Source of the DNA: Gammaproteobacteria bacterium
GTDB lineage: Bacteria > Pseudomonadota > Gammaproteobacteria > Steroidobacterales > Woeseiaceae
Direction of reading: 5' to 3'
Length of the DNA: 64,000 nucleotides
Assembly (NCBI GenBank): GCA_024640305.1
Contig: JAHEFG010000007.1
Location: 18,999 to 82,998, forward strand
The translations under genes were made by a program, and so were the position numbers. Below the pieces are notes generated by a model. The model ran no database searches and was not told where the DNA came from. It saw only the letters and a list, made by a program, of their open reading frames with translations. Positions 8,662-16,961 of this stretch are shown here, one piece after another. The first letter of the stretch is position 1, and the number at the start of each line of letters is the position of its first letter.

Positions 8662-10743
8662 CTATAAAGTGACGCCGTAACGCGCCAATGTTGCGGGAAG
8701 CCTGGCGCGCAGCAGCGCACGCCGTTCATCGAAGTGTCTGACGGTAGCCAGGTAGACGGGATCATCAGCAAATCGTTTGAAGCACTGTTGATCCTTTAGC
8801 ATTGGTTCCCATGCAAGGATATTGCTCTCCTGTGCACGTTGCAGGAGCCGGCGTACTTCATCGTCGTTTTCCAAAACAGCGTGTCTGCAAGCGCGTCCGA
8901 GCGATATCCACCAATACGCGGACTCCGACTGGTAATGCGTGGCCAGCTCCCACTCGGCAAACTCCCGGGCCTCTTCGATTTCACCGCTACCGTAAGCCGC
9001 GTTTACCAACACAGAGAAACCATCTGTTTCCTCCGTGTTGCGGCGGGTGTGCGAATAAGTATCGAGCAATCCCGATGTGGTAATAATGCGTATAGCGGCA
9101 TCGAATTGTCCTGTAGCACTGTACGCGAACCCAAGGTACACGCGCAGCTGGACGTCCTCGGGATAATCAATCATCAGGAATTCGGCCTTATCGATCATTT
9201 CGTCGTAGCGGCGCGTCTTGAATAACACGTCGATGCCGATATCTGGCACGAGCTCCGCCGCGGTTTCGTAGTCTCCGATGTCGGCGTAATACTCGGCAAG
9301 TTTGTCAATGTGCAGCGGGTTGTTTCGCTCTGTGTCGCGCGCTTTGATCGTCCACGCAATTGCATGGTCAACGTCGCCGACAAGGTCGAATAGCTTTGCG
9401 ATTGCACGATAGGCTGTTGCGCCAGCAAATTTCATTTGCATCTGTTCCGCAAGTGCGCGGGCCTCGTCGGGTTGGTCGTACATCGCCAGGAAAGACCCCA
9501 ATGCCGCATAGCGCGCCACATTTAACGGATCAAGGCTCAGCGCGCGCTGGTAGAGTTCGCGGACGCCATTAGTACCCACGTTGAACCAGTACCAGTGCGC
9601 GTAATCAGCCAGCGCATCCGGAAGGTTTGGATTGAGTTCCACGGCGCGCGCCAGGGGCTCGCCCATATTCGGGCGACCGCGCGCGAACAGGAACTTGCCG
9701 AGTGTGTTCTGCACTTCGGCGAGGTTCGGGTTCAATGACAAAGCTTTGAACGCGGGTGCCTCGGCGCCGTCAATATCTCCGAGGTACATGAGGGCACCGG
9801 ACAGTCGGCTTTGAGCCAGTGCGGATTCAGGGTCGGCCTCGGTGGCCTTGCGGTAGTAGTGCACCGCCCGTTGCAGCAGGTCGGGGTCGACGTCTTGTCG
9901 TTCGCGAACCTGTTGTTCGTAATGCCGTGCCAATATCATAAGTTCATTCGCTGTAGCATTCATGGTCGCCGGTTCGGCGACCATGAGCTTGGATTCGGGG
10001 AATAGCTTGCGAACCACCGCCTCGGCGATTTCCTGTTGCACATTAAGCAGTTCCCGTGGGCCGCGATCGAACGTATTGCTCCAGATGACTAACCCGCTTG
10101 CACCATCGATGAGCTGGACTGACACAGTGAGGATATTGCCTTTCCTGCGCATGCTGCCTTCGAGCAAATTTGCGACGCCAAGGCTTTGTGCCATGGATCT
10201 TGCGCCCTGACTGTCCTGCTGCGCGGCAATTGAAGACGACCGCGCGGCAATACGCAGATCGGCCACGCGAGCCAGCTGATCTCGGAGCTCGTCGCTGAGG
10301 CCCGGTCCACGATAGCTGTCATCAGGATTTGGTCCGAGGTAATCAAATGGCAGCACAGCGACGCTATGAGGTGCGATCCCAACCGGGTCGGTTGTGGATC
10401 CGCCACCGTCCAATGCCGGTTTGATGAGGAAAAACAAACCCGCGGTGCCTGCAAGGAGGAGCACCATTGATACGGCAATGCTTGCTGTTCCGCGACGACT
10501 CGTGACACTTGTGCGGTGAATTCCGTCTGCGGTCAGGTCAAAGGTCCACGACAGGAACATCGCGATCGGGAAGCCAACCACAAAGAAAATGACGGCTAAT
10601 GTCGAAACCCACTGTGGCAGGAACAGCTGCTGGACGACTGTGACAACAATCTCTGTAACACCCCAGGCAACAGCACCGTAGATTGCTGCGGCCTGTACGA
10701 CCTTGCGCTTTCGGAGTTCGGCGAAAAACGACTGTTCGGGCAT
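8662..10743 (-). CDS. Membrane protein with TolB-like domain and TPR repeats
   Basis: A 693-residue protein. Two or three transmembrane segments occupy about residues 10-115. A TolB/FlgO-like domain begins with SVAVLPFDYL and includes LLEGSMRR and LIDGASGLVIWSNTFDR. The C-terminal half is a tetratricopeptide superhelix. This architecture is common in proteins annotated as adenylate-cyclase-like or CadC-related TPR proteins, but neither a cyclase nor a DNA-binding domain is present here. The frame continues upstream to 10854; I chose the ATG at 10743 because it opens MPEQSFFAELRKRKV, the usual beginning of this family, with AAGG about 9 bases before it. Confidence 0.7.
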   Translation of the reverse strand: MPEQSFFAELRKRKVVQAAAIYGAVAWGVTEIVVTVVQQLFLPQWVSTLAVIFFVVGFPIAMFLSWTFDLTADGIHRTSVTSRRGTASIAVSMVLLLAGTAGLFFLIKPALDGGGSTTDPVGIAPHSVAVLPFDYLGPNPDDSYRGPGLSDELRDQLARVADLRIAARSSSIAAQQDSQGARSMAQSLGVANLLEGSMRRKGNILTVSVQLIDGASGLVIWSNTFDRGPRELLNVQQEIAEAVVRKLFPESKLMVAEPATMNATANELMILARHYEQQVRERQDVDPDLLQRAVHYYRKATEADPESALAQSRLSGALMYLGDIDGAEAPAFKALSLNPNLAEVQNTLGKFLFARGRPNMGEPLARAVELNPNLPDALADYAHWYWFNVGTNGVRELYQRALSLDPLNVARYAALGSFLAMYDQPDEARALAEQMQMKFAGATAYRAIAKLFDLVGDVDHAIAWTIKARDTERNNPLHIDKLAEYYADIGDYETAAELVPDIGIDVLFKTRRYDEMIDKAEFLMIDYPEDVQLRVYLGFAYSATGQFDAAIRIITTSGLLDTYSHTRRNTEETDGFSVLVNAAYGSGEIEEAREFAEWELATHYQSESAYWWISLGRACRHAVLENDDEVRRLLQRAQESNILAWEPMLKDQQCFKRFADDPVYLATVRHFDERRALLRARLPATLARYGVTL

Positions 10744-10864
10744 GGCTGGCGACCTTGGGCACCGAGAAGTCGCCGATTCTACCTTGTACGGGCGCGTTAT
10801 TGGCCGATTCTCGCCCGGCTCTATCGGGCTATCTTCGATCTCGTTAGACGGCAATAACAGCCGC

Positions 10865-11072
10865 TTACAAAAACTCGTCGGCGATAATCTCGGCGAGTTG
10901 GGTCGAAGGGCTATCGTAATTGTCGAAAATGTAGGTGCGCATATCGGCGCTGTGCTGTGCGCTATTGATCGTCTCTATCAGTCGGCCAAGATAGGCCTCG
11001 CCATCAATCAGGAAAGAAATTCGGCCGGTCATACCGTCGGCCGATGAACCGAATCTGACGGATATCGCTACT
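10865..11072 (-). pseudogene. Phospholipase D-family protein, N-terminal fragment
   Basis: The minus strand reads GMTGRISFLIDGEAYLGRLI, then a helix and MRTYIFDNYD, and stops at 10865. The string LIDGEAY...YIFD is typical of the first strand-helix-strand of PLD/cardiolipin-synthase domains, just before the first HKD motif. Neither HKD motif remains. An in-frame ATG exists at 11032, but the similarity begins upstream of it up to a stop near 11073, so this is a truncated remnant. The rest of 10744-11118 holds nothing else recognisable. Confidence 0.45.
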
Positions 11073-11118
11073 CAGTCACTGATGCCCGCATAACAGTTTC
11101 CCGATGTTCTTGTAATGC

Positions 11119-11520
11119 CTATTTTCGGTGGTGGGGGCGCACCCAAAACCAGCTGGCAACAACTAAGGCGCCGAATATGGTGTAACAAGTGGTGAATGCC
11201 CAAGCCGGGGCATGAAAATACAGAATTGATTCGAGCCAGTGCGAAATGAATGATCCGGCGTACACGACATCGCCGGCACGTGCGCGGAACGCCATCTCCC
11301 ACCTGGTTAGCGGACAAAAAACGCCCACCCAGGACTGCAATACGACTATGCCGATTGCCCCTAAATGTGCGAAGCGAAACCATGGGTTTCGCACCCAATT
11401 CCAGTCAAGGAGCTTCCCGAGCAGAATCAGCGCCAGGCCGAAGACCACGAATATGACGAACATGACATGCCCGAAAAGAAGCAAATCGGCGGCCAGGAGG
11501 TACAGGAAGCCGGACTCCAT
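11119..11520 (-). CDS. DUF2784 inner-membrane protein
   Basis: A 133-residue protein with four hydrophobic helices. It contains the DUF2784 hallmark FCPLTRWE, followed by YAGSFISHWL. The biochemical role of the family is not known. ATG at 11520 has AGG 8 bases upstream; a GTG three codons earlier is less well placed. It is divergent from the desaturase gene. Confidence 0.75.
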   Translation of the reverse strand: MESGFLYLLAADLLLFGHVMFVIFVVFGLALILLGKLLDWNWVRNPWFRFAHLGAIGIVVLQSWVGVFCPLTRWEMAFRARAGDVVYAGSFISHWLESILYFHAPAWAFTTCYTIFGALVVASWFWVRPHHRK

Positions 11521-11650
11521 GTGGAACACCTGATTTCGTGTGCCAAATCAGAGCATATCACTTCGGTTGCGAGTAACTGTCTACAACTACAGTGTGATAA
11601 GGGTCTGGAATTCCTCGGACTTGCCCATATATAAAACCCCGGAGTAAGAA

Positions 11651-12700
11651 GTGCCAGGCAAAACGCAGCAATCGAATCAACAGGCCCCGGAAACACAATC
11701 CGGGACACGGGCGGGTAGGGAGCTTTTCAAAGCCACGACGCCGTTCGCCGTCGAGTCTGTGAGGACGAGTTGGTGGCTTGTCGGCTCGACGTTCGTGATG
11801 CTTATTGCGTCGCTAGTCGGTGCCGCCCTCGCACCTGGTTGGCCGCTACGGTTGTTGTTCTCCATTCTGTCGGCGCTATTAATGGTGCGCACTTTCATTA
11901 CCTACCACGACTATATGCACAACGCGATTCTGCCGCGTTCGCGATTTGCATGGCTGTTGTACCGCATTTACGCGGCATTCGCGCTGACACCGCCGCGATC
12001 GTGGAAAAAGAGCCACAATTATCATCATGGCCATGTCGGCAAGGTCGCTGTCGCCAGCGTCGGTGCGTTTCCGATTATGACCACTGACATGTGGCGCAAT
12101 GCCTCCCGATCGACGCGCCTGGGCTATCGGGTTGAGCGGCATCCGATGACGATACTGGCCGGGTATCTCACGATCTTTTTCTTTAGCGTAACTTTGCTGC
12201 CATTCATCAGAAATCCCGCCCGCCATTGGGATTCGCTGCTTGTACTGTTCGGCCACATCGGCCTGATTGCCGTTCTGTGGGTCGTTGGCGGTTTTGACGT
12301 TGCGTTCTTCGTCATCCTGTTACCGATGACGATCGCGTCGACGATCGGCAGTTACATGTTTTTTGCCCAACACAGTTTTGAGAACATGCATGTCTTGCCG
12401 GCGGACGCCTGGACGTATTATCGCGCGGCGATGGAGTCCTCCAGCTACATGAAGCTCAACAAGGTCATGCGATGGTTCACCGGCAATATTGGCTATCATC
12501 ATATCCATCACCTGAACGTTCGCATTCCGTTTTATCGGTTGCCCGAGGCGATGGAGGCTATTCCCGAGCTTCAGTCACCTGTGACCATTACGATGTCGCC
12601 TCGCGATATCCTCGCGTGCTTCCGCTGCTGCCTCTGGGATGAAGGGCTACAGCGAATGGTCTCGTATCGCGAGGCGTCCGAGGTGGCCCAGGCAGCCTGA
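11651..12700 (+). CDS. Membrane fatty acid desaturase
   Basis: A 349-residue integral membrane protein of the diiron desaturase/hydroxylase family. All three histidine boxes are present: HDYMH (86-90), HNYHH (122-126) and HHIHH (283-287), with four hydrophobic segments between and around them. It introduces double bonds into acyl chains or hydroxylates lipids at the inner membrane. The start is GTG at 11651 with GGAG 7 bases upstream. It is monocistronic. A lipocalin on the opposite strand ends 26 bp downstream. Confidence 0.85.
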   Translation: MPGKTQQSNQQAPETQSGTRAGRELFKATTPFAVESVRTSWWLVGSTFVMLIASLVGAALAPGWPLRLLFSILSALLMVRTFITYHDYMHNAILPRSRFAWLLYRIYAAFALTPPRSWKKSHNYHHGHVGKVAVASVGAFPIMTTDMWRNASRSTRLGYRVERHPMTILAGYLTIFFFSVTLLPFIRNPARHWDSLLVLFGHIGLIAVLWVVGGFDVAFFVILLPMTIASTIGSYMFFAQHSFENMHVLPADAWTYYRAAMESSSYMKLNKVMRWFTGNIGYHHIHHLNVRIPFYRLPEAMEAIPELQSPVTITMSPRDILACFRCCLWDEGLQRMVSYREASEVAQAA

Positions 12701-12725
12701 CTCGGAAAGCCCTTTCAAGCTTGGT

Positions 12726-13277
12726 TCATCTTTTTTGAAGCGGCGTTTGATCGACGAAAATCAGATCGTCGGTAGCAAAGCCCAGGTCTGCTGCCTTGCT
12801 GACAAGTCCTTCGATGATCGACGGATCCAGGCTGGGTGTGCGGCTTAGCAACCAAAGGTAGTCGCGATCAGGACCAGCGACCAGGCTGTATTGGTAGTCA
12901 GCCTTGTCCAACTCGATAACATTGTAGCCGCCGTAGAAAGGTCCAAAGAAAGACACCTTAAGCTGCCCGACACTGGCGTCACCGGTGAAGTACGCTTTGC
13001 CAATTGCTTCGTCCCACTCGCCGGCTTCAACATCAAATCCCCTGTTAACCACTTGAACGCCGCCGTCACTGCGCATGCTGTACTCGGCTGAAATATGCGT
13101 CAGGCCTCGCTCGAACCTGTGGTCAAGCCGAGCAATTTCATACCAGGTGCCAAGATAACGGTCCAGCTCGAATCCGGTCACGGGATCAACGCCGTCAGGT
13201 GCGCCGGAGCAACCACTTTGGAGAGCTAAGGCAGGAAGCACGAGGTAGACAAGCCAGGTCGATTTCAGTGAGTTCAT
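12726..13277 (-). CDS. blc: Outer-membrane lipocalin (Blc-like lipoprotein)
   Basis: A 183-residue lipoprotein with lipobox LQSGC (C23). The lipocalin motif GTWYEIARLDHRFERGL begins at residue 43, and the closing strand DYLWLLSRTP follows, both characteristic of bacterial lipocalin Blc. The family binds lysophospholipids or other lipids. It is downstream of the epimerase-like gene with a 1-bp gap between stop and ATG, so the two are co-transcribed. Confidence 0.85.
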   Translation of the reverse strand: MNSLKSTWLVYLVLPALALQSGCSGAPDGVDPVTGFELDRYLGTWYEIARLDHRFERGLTHISAEYSMRSDGGVQVVNRGFDVEAGEWDEAIGKAYFTGDASVGQLKVSFFGPFYGGYNVIELDKADYQYSLVAGPDRDYLWLLSRTPSLDPSIIEGLVSKAADLGFATDDLIFVDQTPLQKR

Positions 13278-13278
13278 G

Positions 13279-14211
13279 TCAATGTTCCGTTTGATTGTTC
13301 AAATAGGAGAGGCCGGCAGTATCGAATGTTTTGAGTTGTCGATTCGCCAGTTTTTCAAGAGTCGCTGAATCGGCCACATTGTTTTCTGCAAGCATAATCA
13401 ATTGATCGCGAGTAACCGGAAAAAAGGGTAACCAGTCAAGGAGCGATGCTGCGAGTTTCATCGGCGCAATAGGCATGGGCATAATCCACTTGCGGCGCTG
13501 GGTTGCTGCAGCGATACGACGAATCATTTCCGGCCAGGAAAGAATTTCGGGTCCGCCGAGCGTCAATGTCTTGCCGACGGTAGGCGTTTGCTCAAGTGCA
13601 TTGCATATGGCGGCCGCGACGTCCCCGACGTAGGCGGGTGACATCAGGATTTGACCGCTGCTCGGGCTGACACCGGAATAGAATCCGAGTGCCGGCACCG
13701 GACTTACCACCATGTCGCGATACAACTGCGATGCAAATTCCATGGTTCCTTTCGGATCACCGAAAATTACCGACGGTCTGAAGATGGTGGCGTCCAGGCC
13801 GCTGGCATTAATATGCTCTTCGGCGCGCAGTTTCGTCTCCTGGTAAGGCGTGCCGGGTATTTTGATTCCGTTGGCACTTATCAGGATAAACCGTCGAACA
13901 TTAGCTCGTTTGGCCGCCGCCGCTGCTCGAACAACCCCCGTGTATTGGGTGTTCTCAAATGTAATGTTCCGTTTCGGGAATTCTCGTAACAGGCCGACAC
14001 TGTAGATGACAGCATCGCAACCCAGAAGCGTTTCATCCAACGCTGCGTCATTACTTAGGTCACCGGGCGTCGTGCGCCAAATCGTTGTGTTCGGAATCTT
14101 TTGCTCACTGCCCGGGCGAACCAGCAGCGACACATCGTGCCGGGCAGCGACTAGTGCATCTACAAGATGTCCGCCAACAAAGCCGGTACCGCCAAATAAA
14201 GCAATTTTCAT
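13279..14211 (-). CDS. Atypical SDR / NAD(P)H-binding epimerase-like protein
   Basis: A 310-residue protein opening with the Rossmann motif GGTGFVGGHL. It lacks a full YxxxK catalytic pair and resembles the complex I NDUFA9-like group of atypical short-chain dehydrogenases (COG0702). The substrate is unknown. I chose ATG at 14211, which has GGA 6 bases upstream and gives MKIALFGGTG; a GTG six codons earlier is possible. It is the first gene of a unit with the lipocalin. Confidence 0.75.
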   Translation of the reverse strand: MKIALFGGTGFVGGHLVDALVAARHDVSLLVRPGSEQKIPNTTIWRTTPGDLSNDAALDETLLGCDAVIYSVGLLREFPKRNITFENTQYTGVVRAAAAAKRANVRRFILISANGIKIPGTPYQETKLRAEEHINASGLDATIFRPSVIFGDPKGTMEFASQLYRDMVVSPVPALGFYSGVSPSSGQILMSPAYVGDVAAAICNALEQTPTVGKTLTLGGPEILSWPEMIRRIAAATQRRKWIMPMPIAPMKLAASLLDWLPFFPVTRDQLIMLAENNVADSATLEKLANRQLKTFDTAGLSYLNNQTEH

Positions 14212-14409
14212 CGATTCCAATCCATTCACTGAGGCTCGCAGGCTAGCATCTGTTGTCCGACAAGAAAATCGTCAGAAAATACTTGTTACAAATGATCGGG
14301 ATGGGGCGCACGTGGAGTACTTTTGCTTAAGGCTGGATCAGTAGCGTGGTATCTTGGCGTGAACGAATATACGTCGGGAAAACGTCGGCAATTAAACAAG
14401 TGATCTGGA

Positions 14410-15414
14410 ATGGCCAAAACGATTGACACGTGGCGGGACACGTGGCGGGAAGCAATGCCGGGACTGTTGCTGAGTGCGACGATCGCACTTGCCGTGAGAT
14501 TCGTCAGCGACCGGCTTGGTGGTCCTGCGATGTTGTATGCCTTGTTGTTTGGTATGGCGTTCAACTTTCTTACCGAAGATGAGCGTTTTGCGCGAGGCAT
14601 TCGCTTTGCGAGCCGCAATATTCTACGAATCGGAGTCGCGCTGCTTGGTCTGCGCATTACGACGGAGCAGGTAATGGAGCTCGGCTGGCCGGTGGTTGCC
14701 CTGATCGTGGTGAGCGTAACGGCGACTATCTTGATTGGCGGGCTCATTGGGCGTGCCTTCGGTTTGAAAGGTGATCAGTCCATTCTTTCGGCAGGCGCAG
14801 TTGCGATCTGCGGAGCGTCCGCTGCGCTTGCGATAGCCTCCGTACTTCCGGCGCACAAAGATTCTGAACGCAACACAATTCTGACTGTTGCGGGCGTTAC
14901 TGCGCTAAGCACCGTCGCCATGGTCTTTTACCCGGTATTCGTAACTTACCTCGACTACGACCATGCTACTGCGGGCGTTTTCCTTGGGGCTACGATTCAT
15001 GATGTCGCACAGGTGGTTGGTGCCGGTTATATGATTTCGGATCAAACCGGCGAGATTTCCACGCTAGTCAAACTGATTCGCGTAGCCTGTCTCGTGCCGG
15101 TCGTGATCACGATCTCGCTGCTGATGCGCCGCAGCCGAACCGCAGAATTCCGCAAGGAGCCCCTGTTGCCCTGGTTTCTCGTGGCATTCGTTGTGCTGGT
15201 CATCGTCAATAGTCTGGGTTGGGTTCCCGCACAGGCGCATGATGTCTTGACGCCTGTTTCGAGCTGGTCGTTGCTTACGGCCGTCGCAGCTCTGGGGGTC
15301 AAGACTTCGCTAAAGGCGCTGGTCGATGTTGGTCCCGCACCGGTTGGTGTCATGTTGATCCAGACCATTTTCCTTGCCGTTGTGGTAATTGCTGGTATCC
15401 AGTTCATCGCTTAA
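14410..15414 (+). CDS. YeiH-family (UPF0324) putative sulfate/sulfite exporter
   Basis: A 334-residue membrane protein with about ten hydrophobic helices and the family signature AGAVAICGASAALAIASVLP. YeiH-type proteins are annotated as putative sulfate exporters, and relatives occur with taurine- and sulfonate-degradation genes. Here it stands in front of a sulfur-type gene cluster, which supports a role in exporting sulfite or sulfate. The ribosome site before the ATG is weak. A 12-bp tandem duplication near the start encodes DTWRDTWRE (about residues 6-14). Confidence 0.75.
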   Translation: MAKTIDTWRDTWREAMPGLLLSATIALAVRFVSDRLGGPAMLYALLFGMAFNFLTEDERFARGIRFASRNILRIGVALLGLRITTEQVMELGWPVVALIVVSVTATILIGGLIGRAFGLKGDQSILSAGAVAICGASAALAIASVLPAHKDSERNTILTVAGVTALSTVAMVFYPVFVTYLDYDHATAGVFLGATIHDVAQVVGAGYMISDQTGEISTLVKLIRVACLVPVVITISLLMRRSRTAEFRKEPLLPWFLVAFVVLVIVNSLGWVPAQAHDVLTPVSSWSLLTAVAALGVKTSLKALVDVGPAPVGVMLIQTIFLAVVVIAGIQFIA

Positions 15415-15573
15415 TCGGCCGCGTCCAAACACGATTGCCTTGTCGCCCTGAGCAACGCCCGGGGCGGGCGGGAATTGCTGCACTCAACGTGCGGCGGCGA
15501 TCCGTTTCCAGTGTCCTGCGGGACAAAGTTCCTGACGACACACACCCCTGTAAATCTACGTATAGAATCATTC

Positions 15574-15594
15574 GCTAATTTAGGGAAAGCTAAT
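15574..15594 (+). promoter_or_regulatory. Possible promoter/operator of the sulfur operon
   Basis: In the 231-bp gap before the YeeE/YedE genes, the hexamer GCTAAT occurs twice, 15 bp apart (15574 and 15589), running into an AT-rich TATATAAAGG stretch that could hold a -10 element. No second promoter signal is visible between here and 21387. The rest of 15415-15645 shows no gene. Confidence 0.3.
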
Positions 15595-15645
15595 ATATAA
15601 AGGTGATGTACGCCTGTGAACTGATCGTTTTGACAGGAGATAGGA

Positions 15646-16158
15646 ATGAAGTTTGGCACACGCTGGCCGCCTATACCGGCTGGAATTCTAATCGGAATCA
15701 GCATGTTGCTTGCGTTCGTTGTAGCGGGTCGCGGCATCGGGGCGAGTGGGGCAATGACGCGGCTGGTAGCCTGGGTGCAGCACGGCCTTTTCCCGGCCGC
15801 AACTGAACAAAGTGCGTACTTCGGAAAATATTTCGCCGATGGCGCGCATCCGCTGAATGACTACGTGGTGTTTCTGCTGGTCGGATTGCTGGTCGGTAGT
15901 TTCGTCGCTGCTTGGTTAAGCGGAGAATTGCGGGTCGAAGTCTTGCGAGGGCCGCGGAGCTCTGTCGCTTATCGTCTTGGCCTTGCTCTTGCCGGCGGTA
16001 TCCTTGTCGGGTTTGCCGCGCGGCTTGCGCGTGGTTGCACAAGCGGCCAGGGGCTGGTTGGCGGTGCTGAGCTTTCGGTAGGTGCGTGGGTTTTCCTGAT
16101 GTGCATATTTGCCGGTGGCTGGATGGCTGCCTGGTTTGTGAGAAAGCAATGGATATGA
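15646..16158 (+). CDS. YeeE/YedE-family sulfur transport protein, first half
   Basis: A 170-residue membrane protein with four or five hydrophobic helices. It carries RLARGCTSGQGLVGG with C131, the conserved cysteine motif of the YeeE/YedE (Sulf_transp) family. Full-length members such as TsuA carry thiosulfate by passing it between conserved cysteines. Here the transporter is split: the next gene encodes the matching second half and overlaps it. AGGAG lies 7 bases upstream of the ATG. It begins a run of six tightly packed genes. Confidence 0.8.
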   Translation: MKFGTRWPPIPAGILIGISMLLAFVVAGRGIGASGAMTRLVAWVQHGLFPAATEQSAYFGKYFADGAHPLNDYVVFLLVGLLVGSFVAAWLSGELRVEVLRGPRSSVAYRLGLALAGGILVGFAARLARGCTSGQGLVGGAELSVGAWVFLMCIFAGGWMAAWFVRKQWI

Positions 16159-16961
16159 TCGCACCGCTCGTCAAAACCGGCGTTATTTCGTCGACTCTTA
16201 ACCTTTGGTTGGCGTTGCCAATTGGTTTCCTGTTCGGTTTTGCGTTGTTTCATGCCGGCTTTACAGATAGTCGCCGCATTGCCTGGGCTTTCTACTTCAA
16301 GGACGTCGGGGTTCCAGTCGTTATGTTCTCGGCTATCGCAACAGGCATGCTCGGTCTATGGGGCTTGAGCCTGATTGGTTTTCTGGATATTTCGAAGGTC
16401 TATATGCTGCCCACTTTTTTGCTGCCGATGGCGATTGGGGGAGTGATTTTTGGACTTGGTATGGTGATCGGTGGCTACTGTCCCGGAACGGCGGCAGCAT
16501 CGATCGCAACCGGCAAAATAGATGCGGTTATTTTCATTGTTGGTTTTTTGCTGGGCAGTCTGGTCTTCGGCGATTTTTTCCCGGTCTGGGGCGATTTCTA
16601 TAACAGCGACTACATGGGCGTTTTTCGTCTTGATCAGTGGCTCGGCATTGGACTCGGCCAAACAGTTCTTTTAGTAGTGCTGATTGCTGTGAGTGGAACA
16701 ATCTTCATGCGCTTTGTCCAGAACAAGGTCTGGCCACCTGCCGAAGTGGACCCGCAGGAGAAATACGTCATCAGACTTCACGCCGCCCTGATAGCCGTGG
16801 CATTGGTAATAGGAATTACGTTTACTTTCTTTCCCAGCGAATCGTTTATCGACGATAGTGTTGAAACGCCTTATTACATTGTCCCCAAAACAACGGTTAG
16901 TCAGGCCATATCGGAAGCTCAAACTTTAGAGTTTTCTGATCTCGCAGGAAGTGGCGCATGA
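16149..16961 (+). CDS. YeeE/YedE-family sulfur transport protein, second half, extended
   Basis: A 270-residue membrane protein. Residues 1-190 carry the second-half motif GLGMVIGGYCPGTAAASIAT with C111. A final helix (about 211-228) and a 40-residue hydrophilic tail extend beyond the usual half-size length. The start at 16149 (or ATG 16155) overlaps the stop of the first half; an upstream ATG at 16086 in the same frame would lie deep inside that gene. Its stop overlaps the next start in ATGA. The two halves together probably form one channel for thiosulfate or a related sulfur species; the C-terminal tail has no assigned role. Confidence 0.75.
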   Translation: MDMIAPLVKTGVISSTLNLWLALPIGFLFGFALFHAGFTDSRRIAWAFYFKDVGVPVVMFSAIATGMLGLWGLSLIGFLDISKVYMLPTFLLPMAIGGVIFGLGMVIGGYCPGTAAASIATGKIDAVIFIVGFLLGSLVFGDFFPVWGDFYNSDYMGVFRLDQWLGIGLGQTVLLVVLIAVSGTIFMRFVQNKVWPPAEVDPQEKYVIRLHAALIAVALVIGITFTFFPSESFIDDSVETPYYIVPKTTVSQAISEAQTLEFSDLAGSGA

